A stretch of DNA of 64,000 nt from Rhytidiadelphus loreus (GCA_947034895.1 OX344761.1:39568863-39632862); one strand, 5' to 3'. Shown: positions 10,355 to 20,034, counted from the stretch's first letter. Program-made: numbers and translations. Notes: a model not told the origin generated them from the letters alone.

Positions 10355-11839
10355 TTAATATGAGTGACGGAAGTGGTCATTTGGAATAGGCCAATTGTAA
10401 GAATTAGTAAATCGTTGGATGATTTCGGAAAAACTTCCGCTCTCCGCAATCACTGAATTGCAAAGGCGATCCAAGTAGAGGTGAAATACCCTTGCCAAAT
10501 CGTGATGGCTAAACCTCGTATGTCCTTCATTTTCACGATGAAGCGATGTGTAGGCCTCTGACATGCATAGTTTGTTGATCCGTTGAGCTATTCGACCAAC
10601 GGCATATTCCTCCGATTTACGTGACAAAGTTGGAATCATTTCCACATCCGCATCTTTGCGGTGCACGTATGCAATTGAAGGGTCCACCCACCACCTTCGG
10701 TTCAAAGCTGCATCCCGATCTGCCACGGATGTGAACGTATACAATGACTTCATTGGTTCAGTACGAACCGTAGACATGCCCCAATCGCAAACTCCAATGT
10801 AAACACGTGATTCATCCTCAGGAAAGTGAAACATGATATTGTCGGGAGAAATATCATTGTGTAGATGACCCGCATTGTGGACCGCATTCATGATATGCAC
10901 CAATGCCCGTGCCAACTCGGTGCGCTTCTTTCTCCATCGACCAAGACGGAAAGCTTGAATCACCTCTTCGGGCGTTGGTCGTGAATAAGACAATCGAATG
11001 GCAATGTTATCTGGATAATCATTATCAAGAATCAACATTTGCCGCAATGTACCACCATTCCACCAATATGCATACCCTTCATTGTTTGTTGCATGGACAG
11101 CGGCAAACCGAATAACTCCGTCATGTGGAATCCTCACTGCCATTGATTCGTTTTGGTGCTCCAACTTCGCAAGTTGAGGACGAATCCGTTGTTGATGAGA
11201 TATCTTTGCAGCAAATTCCCAAAATGACGGAATCTCATGACATCCTTCAATTCGAACCCTACGAATTGTTGCGTATCCGCCCTTCAAGATTTTGTCATCT
11301 TGTAGAATCACCCTTGCTGTGTCTGGTAGTGCTATGAGATGCCGTCATCCACGTTGCAATTCTACATCTCCTTCATCCGAAGTCCACCAACCCAATGACC
11401 CTCGCCGATTGCATCTCTTTGCAAATGGAGCGCAACGACGAACAAACAAGTCAGCTTTGAGAATGACTTGTTCAAAGCTTTCATCACTTGCACGGTGTTC
11501 CCTCCCGTATTTTTCTAGGATCACCTTCGCATTCCACAATGCGTCTTGCACCTTGTTCTTTAGAAATTGTTGGAAGCCTTTCTTCTCCATTTCATGAATC
11601 CATTCTGGAACGTTTAGAGCATCCGTGAACTTCTGTGTCATATCCATCTTGAATTTTTCTACACATTCCTCTTGGTATCTCACATATTTAGTGTCAAGAG
11701 ACACTGTAGTTTCCGCCTCATAAAACTTCACAATGTATTCAATCAAGAATGCTTTGCAAGCATTGGAAGGAAGTTCACGTGCTGAGTCAATATCGGGCAC
11801 CACATTCTTCCCCTTCACCGCTCTCTTTGATCTCGGCAT
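10355..11839 (-). pseudogene. gene B: intronless protein kinase-like gene with one in-frame TGA
   Basis: One frame runs from ATG 11839 to 10355, 494 codons plus stop, broken once by TGA at 11347-11345. The N-terminal half (164 aa, helical and charged) has no domain I recognise. Eleven codons follow the stop, then a 318-aa kinase domain. This has a degenerate glycine loop (GGYATIRRV), a presumed VAIK lysine in FAAKIS, the catalytic loop HNDISPDNIM (HND in place of HRD) and DWG in place of DFG. The catalytic Lys, Asp, Asn and metal-binding Asp are all present, so the domain could be active. It might be translated alone from a non-ATG or internal start. A GGACGG island and a TATAAGG box lie upstream on the same strand. 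The single stop suggests recent inactivation, an allele, or readthrough. The kinase fold is well supported; substrate and role are unknown. Confidence 0.65.
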
Positions 11840-12036
11840 TGTAGAAAGTATTAATTTTTAGTCCCAATTTAATTCATAAAAAATTACAGTGCACCAAATA
11901 CACATAAACTGGAAAAAACAGGCAAAATATAGGCCCCCAAAACCCAACTCCTACCTTCCCAACGAAAGGAGCCAATGGAGGATAAACCACCAAGCTCTCC
12001 GCTCTCTCTTGCAAAGCACAAGGGGGAAGGCAAAAG

Positions 12037-12400
12037 TGAGAGCGGACGGGCCGTCTGCACCGCCTTATATGAGGCGGACGGCCTCGAGGTCCGCACGAGC
12101 GGACGGACCCCAAAGCGGACGGACCCCAAAGCGGATGGCCAACGGTCCGCCTCGCTTCGGCCGTCTGATGAAACGGACGGATCGGCAGTCCGCTTCATCG
12201 GACGGCCAGAACAGACCGCCCAGCCAAACGCCGACTCCGCGACGCGGACGGCAGCACCGAAATCGCAGACGACGATCAGCAGCTGGATGGCGGCCTGCAG
12301 CACGCGGAGGGTGGCTCCGACGGGCGGATGGGGGCTCCAGCAGGCGGACGACAGCGTGGGAACGAAGGACGGCGGGGTCCGCCTAAGCGGACGGGGGTGG
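12037..12400. repeat. GGACGG-rich CpG island B
   Basis: Repeated GCGGACGG and GGACGGACC units with intervening purine-rich spacers, GC-rich in an AT-rich setting. It lies upstream of minus-strand gene B and surrounds that gene's TATA-like box. Long open frames on both strands are repeat artefacts. Confidence 0.7.
12063..12069 (-). promoter_or_regulatory. TATA-like box of gene B
   Basis: On the minus strand GCCGTCCGCCTCA is followed by TATAAGG, 224-230 bp upstream of the ATG at 11839. It sits at the gene-proximal edge of island B, as seen for genes A and C. Confidence 0.5.
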
Positions 12401-12419
12401 GATTTTGAAGTGCATCCCG

Positions 12420-13780
12420 CCCAAATTGATCATTACGGCCTTAGGGGTCTTTGAATCCTTGATGTCACCAGCTGGCTGGCCCTCCGGTTCAATTTCATTT
12501 TTAATGTGGTTCCTTTGTGCCAATGGTGTTGGGATTTCATTTGATCTAAAAATTAAAAAATAAATAGAAAAAAGGATGTGTGAATTTAGGAATTATCTAA
12601 AAGATTCACATATTTTTGTATGTTGTTTTTACGTGCATGCATTGAGTTTATAATTTTCTCTTATTTTCTAGGGATGCAATTGAATTTCCTATGATATAAA
12701 TTTTTAAATGAAATGAAGAATTGAACACATAGTAATTTAATTCTACTTATTTGAACTTCGAGAAAAAACTTAAAGCTTCTCATTGTCCAAATGAAGCTAC
12801 GAGGTTTGTTTCTTGTATGTCAACACCTCATAAAATGGTCATTTCAAAACCAAAGACAAAAATTCTTTTAAATGGTATTTTGGGTTTAGGGGATATTAGG
12901 GGCTTGCAAAGGTTTTGATACTCTAGCATGAAAATGTGTGGAAGTATATTTCTAGAAGTCTCCCCCCCCCCCCTCCCTTTGAGTTGAATGAATTTATTGA
13001 TTTCCAATGTATTGATTTCCATTCTTTAAAGAATCATAAGGTGCCAAAATATTAGCGCCAATTATATCAAGTTAAATTAATTCTAGTATGAAATTATAAC
13101 TTGCTCAATCACTAGGGTGGGACAACGTGCTATGAAAATAGTGCATACACTTGTCTTCTTATAACCTCACAAGTTCATGTGCACCCTACTAGGCATTCAA
13201 GCAAATTTTTTAAAGTCTAAACATCTACATGGTTAGGGAATGCAAGGACAAATGTTTCTTTCGTTGTGGATACTAAAAGGCCATGTTTTTTTTTCATACG
13301 TACAACATACTTTGAATGGCTTGGGCACTCAAACCCCTAAAAGATTTGATCCATTGGAAAATTAATCAACTTTGAATATTACATGAATTGGACCTTGGGA
13401 ATTGTTTGCAATTCAATAACTCCTTTCCATTTTGTTATTAGTTCTATTTGGAATTTTGGGGGGCATATTTGTTTATCCAAAATCAAAGACAAAAGATTGT
13501 GATTGTCACCCCCATTTTGACAACGAAAGGCCTAAACCCTATACCCTAAACCCTAACAAGGGTTTGGAGGCATTGCATTAGTCAAAATACTACCTTTGAG
13601 TCCGTGGATTGCCTTGACATTTATGAAAGCCAAGTCAATGCTTCGAACATTGAAACATTCCTTCATCAATGAGCACCCGGTACTAGTACAACGTCTCTAC
13701 ATTCCCAAATGAAAGAATCCTATGCTTCTGGAAATCAGGAGAGGACTAGAGGACTCAAGAGGGTGAAAACAAGGCCCAAA
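12420..13780. other. AT-rich spacer between genes B and C
   Basis: No gene seen. It contains a C homopolymer run near 12961-12973 and, at 13531, a short telomere-like stretch listed separately. Confidence 0.4.
13531..13556. repeat. short telomere-like CCCTAAA stretch
   Basis: Three CCCTA(A/T)A-type units in a row match the plant telomere heptamer in degenerate form. An AGGGTTT unit in the opposite sense follows at once. The stretch is too short to imply a chromosome fusion; telo-box promoter elements look the same. Confidence 0.5.
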
Positions 13781-13800
13781 CTCCCCAAAGTGTGCTTGGG

Positions 13801-14130
13801 CAGACCTCGGGGAGGGAATGGCGGACGGCAGCGTCGGAAATGCAGACGGACCCGTTGGAGCAGGCGAACGGCGGCCTGCAGCACGCGGACGGAGGCTCCA
13901 ACAGGCGGACGGCCCGTCGGAAATGCGGACGGAAGCGTCGGAATCGTGGACGGGGGGCAGCAGGCGGACGGCGGCGGCGGGAAGGCGGACGGCAGCGTCA
14001 GATTTGGAGACGGATGGGCCGTCCGATTGAGCGGACGTTCGGGTCCGCTTCGCATTGGTCGGGAGAGGTTCGGTGGCGGACGATCTTAGGTTTGGTTTCG
14101 GACGGCTATAAGGGCGGACGGCCTTCTTGT
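13801..14130. repeat. GGACGG-rich CpG island C
   Basis: About fifteen GCGGACGG-type units separated by 10-25 bp. It ends in a TTTCGGACGGCTATAAGGGC block that contains the TATA box of gene C. Composition and core motif match the islands at 7656, 12037 and 17994. Confidence 0.75.
14107..14112 (+). promoter_or_regulatory. TATA-like box of gene C
   Basis: TATAAG is embedded between two GGACGG units, 242 bp upstream of the ATG at 14349. Confidence 0.5.
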
Positions 14131-14348
14131 TTTTTCTCACTTTCCTCTCCTTCCTAGGACTCACAACCGTGTTGGATGTGCTACTGTTGCTTCATTGTGC
14201 CAGTTGCTCCTACATGGTGGAGAGGTGGGGTCATTCATCTTTCATTATTGGTTCACATACAAACATTCATTGAAACTTGGGTGGATTGAAGACACATACT
14301 TTTGGTGACTATTTAAATTCAATTGCGGACAAGTTCAAGTTGACAACC

Positions 14349-16862
14349 ATGAGTGGTCAAGGCGTTGAAGGTAGTGGTGGGTTGACCGGCGGAGGTGACA
14401 ATAGTAGGAGGCCTAAACCAAAAGGAACTGCCGATGAGCTCCACTATGAGATTTTAGATGATCCCAACATCAAAGCAGAGGGTGGTTGGGAAGCGGAGGA
14501 AGCGGAATATTGGTCCTCCAAAACGTGCAAGAAGTATGTGAAGATGTACCACATCGACAAGTTGTGGCCTAGGGAGGCCCACATCATCCATACTCGTGGT
14601 TTTTGTTGCAAACCAGGGAATTGCAACAATGCGCACTTCATTCACCGAGCGCATGAAGTTTGGCGGGCCCTCTTCGGGGATAAAGCAATGTCCAAGGGGT
14701 ATATAAACTACAGCTTGGCTTCTATGGTGTATGCAGAATTGATATTGGCACGCAAGGTGGATTGGAGCACGTTTCCAACGACAACGAACGCTCCACGTGT
14801 GCTTGAATGTAATCAGAAAGATATTCCCGATTTGTACAATCCACAAGCAGGGCCAAGTGAGGCATTTAAATCGAAAAGAGAGGTCAAACCAATGACAATG
14901 ACTATGACCAAGGACATGGAGGTCACAAGTTCGGCAATGCAATTGGCTTCAACACAAAACCGTACAGCAATACAAGATTTCAAAGGCGAGCATGTGGAGG
15001 GAGACATATTTTTAACTCCTCCAACAGATTTGATATGCACACCAAATGGAACAACAATGGTGGAGCACGTGGCCCCATCCGCACCACATGAACGTCATGA
15101 TGATGTCATTGAGGGAGAAGTTGCTAATGCGGGAATTGCTAATGTGGGAATTGCCATTCAGAATCTTATAGATAGCAATGCTTTAAATCATTTGGCAAGT
15201 ACTTCGAAGCAAAGTTTGCCGAAGACACCGAGCCCGACATTGAATCTAGGAGTTGAGGTGCATCCTTCACCTCATCATGGAGAACAATCGGATGGCGTGC
15301 TGCCAAATGAGACCATTCTTGGCGGATTTATCGATTCCAAGTATCCACATTTGTCATCATTGAGGACATCAAAATGGCAAATTGTTCGTCGGATGCCCTC
15401 GGTTGCATTATTAGAATCTTTGTGTAAAGGTTCACATTTGTGGCGGTCACACGAAGAACGTTTAAAGAACATGGAGCACACCAACGAGGATGGTACGAGT
15501 AACGGAGGCGCGGAAACCCAAGATGAGCCTTCCGAGAGTCAATGGGCTGATTTTGTTTTGACCGCATCAAAATTGGCAGTTACGGCTCAATTTGTAGCAG
15601 AAGTCGCTCCAAGGCTGCAAGAAGTTGCAACGGATTTTTCCAAATTAGCGCCTGAATTGTTGAATGGTGCCTTGGACTTCGTGAAGTTCAGCCAATCTAT
15701 GACACCATTTCTCGACAAGCGTGTTACAGATTTGAAGGTTTTGAGTGAATACCAAGAGGAGATCAAGAAGTATAAGGGTATAGATGTTGAGAATCTCAAG
15801 TTGGCGGCGGATGCTTCGAAATTGAAAGAGAAGCTAGAGACATTGGAGGCTCAATCAGATCGTCGCCATAATACATTGCTTTTTCAAAGGAAGTTTATTG
15901 AAGACTTGGAGTACGAAATTGTAGCGTTGAAGAAGAAAATCCGAGAAGGTGAGGTGGTTGTTGAGAAGGGAAAGGAGAAAGTGGAGGACAGACTAGATGG
16001 CATTGAGGAAAACAACAATCCAGATTTGTTGTATTTGACCCCCATCGGTAATACTAATTCCACATTCCACGATGCTTCCATGCAAACGGAAAGCAATGAG
16101 GTCAAAGAATTGAAGCAAAAATTGAACGAGGTCACCGAAGAAAACACGCGTTTGGAGGCCGAGTTGAAACGATTGCAACGAATAGTGCAATTGGATGAAT
16201 GTATGCCGAAGGGCACTTTGGACTCTCGATGGTTGGCATGGGTGCAAAAACTCGAAGACAAACCGTCTGTAATATCACGAGCAATGAAAGGGCTACTCAA
16301 ATTGGCAATGAAGTCGGATGAAGAATGCGATAGCGTGGAGTCCTCTCTTCGGCGTTTGAAGAAGATGTTTGCCTTTGTACCAATGGGGTCTACCGAAATC
16401 ACATATTGGGGAGACATGGATGCAATGTTCGAGCGTTTGAACTACACAAAGAAGGAAGAGGTGGCCTCCATTAATTGGGCCTTGGAACTAGAAGAAGGTT
16501 GGATCCCTTATCCCACGCTTTGGGCACACATCAAGAAGAATGACAAGACAATGGTGCATGCTTGTGATCCTTCAGCCTTAATATTTGAGGGTCATTGTAG
16601 CCTTTGTCGAGTTCATTTTGGGCCCGAGAGAGCCCTCACCATGGGCCAATGTCCCCACACTTTCCACGTCACATGCATCGTGAGAGCATCCCTTATTCGT
16701 TCGGTGTGCCCCGAGTGTCGTTCTCCCTTGCCTCCTAGGTTCTACGAAATGCTCGGGATCTCGGAAGCTATGCCCCCCGGCCATGAATACAATCAATGGA
16801 CCCTTCCGTTAGACCAAGCGCCATTCAAATTTCAAAATTATGCGCATGGGGAAAAAGTCTAA
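14349..16862 (+). CDS. gene C: RING-H2 protein with coiled coils and the shared TCKKY domain
   Basis: ATG 14349 opens an 837-aa frame (an open frame without ATG extends to 14277). Residues about 50-142 carry TCKKYVKMYHIDKLW, Cys residues, HFIHR, NYSLASMVYAEL and VDW, matching gene A. About 465-550 and 584-618 are heptad-rich coiled coils. A RING-H2 finger has ligands C750, C753, C768, H770, H773, C776, C787 and C790, fitting the C-x2-C ... C-x-H-x2-H-x2-C ... C-x2-C pattern of ubiquitin E3 ligases. The frame stops at 16862, but a -1 frame continues without a gap to 17650. The original protein was therefore probably about 1,100 aa, and a single-base insertion in GGGGAAAAAG (16849-16858) is the likely break. 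No introns. E3 activity is inferred from the RING ligands only. Confidence 0.7.
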   Translation: MSGQGVEGSGGLTGGGDNSRRPKPKGTADELHYEILDDPNIKAEGGWEAEEAEYWSSKTCKKYVKMYHIDKLWPREAHIIHTRGFCCKPGNCNNAHFIHRAHEVWRALFGDKAMSKGYINYSLASMVYAELILARKVDWSTFPTTTNAPRVLECNQKDIPDLYNPQAGPSEAFKSKREVKPMTMTMTKDMEVTSSAMQLASTQNRTAIQDFKGEHVEGDIFLTPPTDLICTPNGTTMVEHVAPSAPHERHDDVIEGEVANAGIANVGIAIQNLIDSNALNHLASTSKQSLPKTPSPTLNLGVEVHPSPHHGEQSDGVLPNETILGGFIDSKYPHLSSLRTSKWQIVRRMPSVALLESLCKGSHLWRSHEERLKNMEHTNEDGTSNGGAETQDEPSESQWADFVLTASKLAVTAQFVAEVAPRLQEVATDFSKLAPELLNGALDFVKFSQSMTPFLDKRVTDLKVLSEYQEEIKKYKGIDVENLKLAADASKLKEKLETLEAQSDRRHNTLLFQRKFIEDLEYEIVALKKKIREGEVVVEKGKEKVEDRLDGIEENNNPDLLYLTPIGNTNSTFHDASMQTESNEVKELKQKLNEVTEENTRLEAELKRLQRIVQLDECMPKGTLDSRWLAWVQKLEDKPSVISRAMKGLLKLAMKSDEECDSVESSLRRLKKMFAFVPMGSTEITYWGDMDAMFERLNYTKKEEVASINWALELEEGWIPYPTLWAHIKKNDKTMVHACDPSALIFEGHCSLCRVHFGPERALTMGQCPHTFHVTCIVRASLIRSVCPECRSPLPPRFYEMLGISEAMPPGHEYNQWTLPLDQAPFKFQNYAHGEKV

Positions 16863-17650
16863 CGTGGGATTCGGTAAATTCTACACATGGGCTATACGAA
16901 TCATCGGAGGTGCCGATAGATTCCTTGGTGTGGATGACCCACGATCGAGAGGTGGAGTTGCGAGCTAGAGGTATTGCCAACGAGGAGGATCGAGAAGTGT
17001 TTTGTCGTAGTATGGGGGGCCATTGGAGCATGCAACACCACAAATTCTTTCGATTTCTCGAAAAGGAAATGAAGAAAGGACTAGATGGCAATTGGATAGA
17101 GGTGGAGCCTACACAAGAGTTTAATGAGCAATACGGGGATTACAATCACACTTTGCTAGGGAGGGCCCTGTTTTTATCAAAGTTGGAGGAAGCTGCACAA
17201 GTTCGTGCCTTTGTGGAACTAGATGGGCAATCAAGCACAGAAAATTCAATGGTGGAGGTGGCGGGGGCATTTGATAAGAGGATGGGCGAAATCATAATGC
17301 ATTGGAGGGCATTTTTAGTGGGGGGAGAAGAACCAAAGTGGTTTTCCATGAAAAATGATGATGACGTGGTCAACTTTTTGGTAGATAAAGTGGATGCTGC
17401 TTTGAGAGCGTTGAAGGCAGAAGACGTGGATTTGACTCCAAAACGGAAGAATAAACGGAAGATTGAAGACGAGGATGACTACTCTCCGGATACGAAACGA
17501 CACTTTTCCGCAGTAGACATGGAAGCTGCGTTCAAGGGGCCTATGAGTGAGGGCAGTCTTGGTCCTCAAACACGCCGTGCAAGTGCAAGGCTGAAGGATA
17601 AAGAGGGTTCGTCGCATCTTTCTGAGGGAGGTAGCACGGATAATATATAG
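16796..17650 (+). CDS. frameshifted C-terminal extension of gene C
   Basis: 284-codon frame overlapping the end of the RING ORF in the -1 frame. The first ~20 codons re-read the upstream ORF and are unlikely to be native. From about 16858 on, the sequence is protein-like. It is charged and helical, with a basic nuclear-localisation-type cluster (PKRKNKRKIEDEDD) near residue 220 and a low-complexity end. It has no promoter island of its own, unlike genes A-D, which supports its being part of gene C. It could be a separate ORF if an internal start is used. I do not recognise a domain. Confidence 0.55.
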   Translation: MDPSVRPSAIQISKLCAWGKSLTWDSVNSTHGLYESSEVPIDSLVWMTHDREVELRARGIANEEDREVFCRSMGGHWSMQHHKFFRFLEKEMKKGLDGNWIEVEPTQEFNEQYGDYNHTLLGRALFLSKLEEAAQVRAFVELDGQSSTENSMVEVAGAFDKRMGEIIMHWRAFLVGGEEPKWFSMKNDDDVVNFLVDKVDAALRALKAEDVDLTPKRKNKRKIEDEDDYSPDTKRHFSAVDMEAAFKGPMSEGSLGPQTRRASARLKDKEGSSHLSEGGSTDNI

Positions 17651-17993
17651 GATAGTTACACCTTATTTGTATTTCGATATGACATTATGGAGTGTTGTTA
17701 ATTTTGAATCTCGAGAGGATTCAATACTATTAATTCACATCACTCATAGTATGCTATGAGTTGCTTTTCATTAATATAAAAATATGTAGGTTACTCAAAT
17801 GTTTTTGAATTTACTCTCCTAAGTTTTTGATATTTTATGCGATACTTTTTTGTCAAGTATGATTTTGGACATGCCTATCTCTCAACATAATTTTATCTCA
17901 TTAATTTCTGTATTCCTAAAATATCACGCATCTCTAAACTAAGTCCCTAAAATTAAAACTTGTAGAATTAATGAATTAGTCAAAATCCACCAG
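17651..17993. other. spacer after gene C
   Basis: AT-rich sequence with several AATATAAA-like polyadenylation candidates (about 17775). No gene seen. Confidence 0.4.
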
Positions 17994-18368
17994 CCGTCCG
18001 CTAGTCCGCCACCCGCCTACAATTTCGACGTTGCCGTCCGCCTGCTGGAGCTCGCCGTCCGCGATTCCACCGCTGCCGTCCGCCTGTCGGAGCTCGCCAT
18101 CCGCGATTCCGTCGCTGCCGTCCGCCTGTCGCAGCTCGCCGTCCGCGATTCCGTCGCTGTCGTCCGCCTGTCGCAGCTCGCCGTCCGCGATTCCGTCGTT
18201 GCCGTCCGCCGTCCGCGATTCTATCGTTGTCGTCCGCCTGTCGGAGGTCGCTGTCCGCGATTCCAATGCTGCCGTTCGCCTGTCGCAGGTCGCCGTCCGC
18301 GCTTCCGACGCTGCCGTCCGCTTGTCGCAGGTCGCCGTCCGCGCTTCCGTCGTTGCCGTCCGCATTTT
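17994..18368. repeat. GGACGG-rich CpG island D, 42-bp unit
   Basis: About eight copies of a 42-bp unit built from GCCGTCCGCCTGTCGCAGCT followed by CGCCGTCCGCGATTCC. Because 42 is a multiple of three, open frames with a 14-residue period appear on both strands; these are not evidence for coding. The plus strand shows CCGTCCGC, the complement of the predominant motif in islands B and C. Confidence 0.8.
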
Positions 18369-18450
18369 TGTTCTCGGAACCGTTGGGGCTTTAGAAATGT
18401 TTTAGTTTTTGCTACTCAACGGTCATGAGGAATGGGCCTGATCTGAAATC

Positions 18451-18456
18451 TATAAG
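18451..18456 (+). promoter_or_regulatory. TATA-like box before BED-finger ORF
   Basis: TATAAG lies 240 bp upstream of the ATG at 18691, almost the same spacing as for genes B (230) and C (242), and downstream of island D. Here it sits ~80 bp outside the island. Confidence 0.35.
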
Positions 18457-18690
18457 TTCTTAGAATTTCAGACTAACAAGCACTCCTGAAAAACTGAATG
18501 CTAAGATTTCCAAGGGCTAGGAGCTGCAATTTATTTTGTGTCCCTTGCTTGATAATGCATAGTTCAGTGGACAGGGGGGCTTTGGTTTCCAAGGCTTCAT
18601 TCACACATTGTTTCTAATATTTTTTACAAATCTTATCCAACGGTTACATTTTTAATTTGAATCCAATTTACGGAATTGGAGGTGATCACT

Positions 18691-18849
18691 ATGAGCAAGG
18701 ATTGGTCTTCTTGGTATGGCTTCCCGGAGGTTGGTAAAGTGCAATGCCGGTTTTGCAACTTGGTGTTTGCCAAGAAAGTAAGCCGGTTGTTTAGCCACTT
18801 AGGATACTTGTTTAGCCACTTAGGATACTTGTTTAGCCACTTAGGATAG
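18691..18849 (+). pseudogene. gene D: truncated BED-type zinc finger
   Basis: A 52-aa ORF starting MSKDWSSWYGF contains VQCRFCNLVFAKKVSRLFSH. This fits the start of a BED finger (C-x2-C followed by a basic helix and a His), the DNA-binding module found at the N-terminus of hAT transposases and plant proteins derived from them. The 21-nt segment coding for YLFSHLG is present in three tandem copies, and the frame then ends at TAG 18847. The second zinc-binding His cannot be placed with confidence. Nothing downstream resembles the rest of a transposase. It is a fragment, or the first exon of a longer gene. Confidence 0.55.
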
Positions 18850-20034
18850 ACTGCGGGTCTAGGGGCGACCTCTGGTCCCTAGGGGCGATCTCTTTGTTGC
18901 AATTGTCCAAAAAAACTTTCAAAACTACTATTTCTAGTACAAAAAGAAAAAAGAAAATTAATGGTATTTTTGAACATGTAATCGTAGGATCTTAAAGTAG
19001 AATAGTATGACAATGTGTGGAAAAAATTTCAAACACTTTCACCACATAGATTGCAAGGTAAATGCGTTCAAAGTGAAGAAATCACATTTGTGACATATTG
19101 ACAAACTACTTTGAATCTTCTTAACTTAAAAAAGTTTACATTATAGTCTTGAATTAAAAAAATTTCATCATTCAAAATTGATTTGAAAATATAAAAAATT
19201 TAAAATTTAAAAATAATGTGGTTTAATTCTTTAAAAAATTATTAAGTAGAAGAAAGTACATTATAGAGAGAAAAAACTTTATCATTAATAGCTTTAAAAT
19301 GGAATTAAAACACACTAATCCCAATGGTGAGATTGTTCTATGAATCAAAGTTAATTTTTTGAACTTATTTGTTTAATTGTTTTGAAAAAGTTTGAAACTT
19401 GAGTGGCCCAAAAGAATCCTATGCTTAATTTTTTTTAATATGATACTATGATTGCTCACAAAAGAAGATGCTCTATAACTTTCATACCATCAATCCCCAA
19501 AAAATGAACCAAAGCTTTTGAAGTACAAAAAAATTCCAATCTATGAGAACAAAAAAACTTTAATTTTTAATTCAAATTTTCGTGAATTTTTTTTGTTCAC
19601 CTAATTTATATTTAGGCTTATTGTGGTGTAACTCTTGCTCTTTGGCACCAATTAAAATACAAATTACAATCCCATAAAACTAACAAGTTTATCTATATCA
19701 TGAAAAAGTATCAAACGCTTCATAAAAAATTGACCTTATATGAAGTTGCCCAAAATCCATTTTCCAAGCTACAAAGACAATTGAGACTTTAGAGCTTAAC
19801 ATCCTAACAATGTAATCTCTACAAGAGAAAAGGTTGTTTTAAGTACAACCTAGTAGTATAGTCCTACAATCTTATGATCTTTAGGGAGATTTTTAGTAAA
19901 TTTTTATTGAAAACAAATTTATTTCTAATAAATATTTACTATAATTTGCTAAAAGGTCATAAATTATAGAACTATATTGCTAAGACCATACCTAAAACAT
20001 TCCTTTCTCTTCTAGTGATTATTCATGAGGTGGA
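18850..20034. other. AT-rich gene-free tract
   Basis: No gene seen. A short duplicated phrase, CTAGGGGCGA(C/T)CTCT, occurs twice at 18860-18893 just after the BED fragment. The rest is unique AT-rich sequence. Confidence 0.4.

Noticed and set aside
11874..12454. ORFs of 139-165 aa across island B
   Set aside because: Same reason: open frames on both strands in GGACGG repeats, with no protein-like segment outside the repeat.
13531..13556. Interstitial telomere from chromosome fusion
   Set aside because: Only about three degenerate units; far too short for that claim.
13697..14164. ORFs across island C on both strands
   Set aside because: Repeat-derived, and they overlap the TATA box and leader of gene C.
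16840..16870. Programmed -1 ribosomal frameshifting in gene C
   Set aside because: The zero-frame codons GGG GAA AAA do not form an X-XXY-YYZ slippery heptamer. A simple one-base insertion in the homopolymer is the simpler explanation.
8230..17650. Endogenised giant-virus segment (intronless kinase, RING and unknown genes)
   Set aside because: No viral hallmark gene such as a capsid protein, DNA polymerase or packaging ATPase is visible. Coding density is low and the promoters are plant-like.
17976..18405. Periodic 124-129-aa ORFs across island D
   Set aside because: The 42-bp unit is a multiple of three, so both strands stay open with a 14-residue period. No start context or flanking coding sequence.
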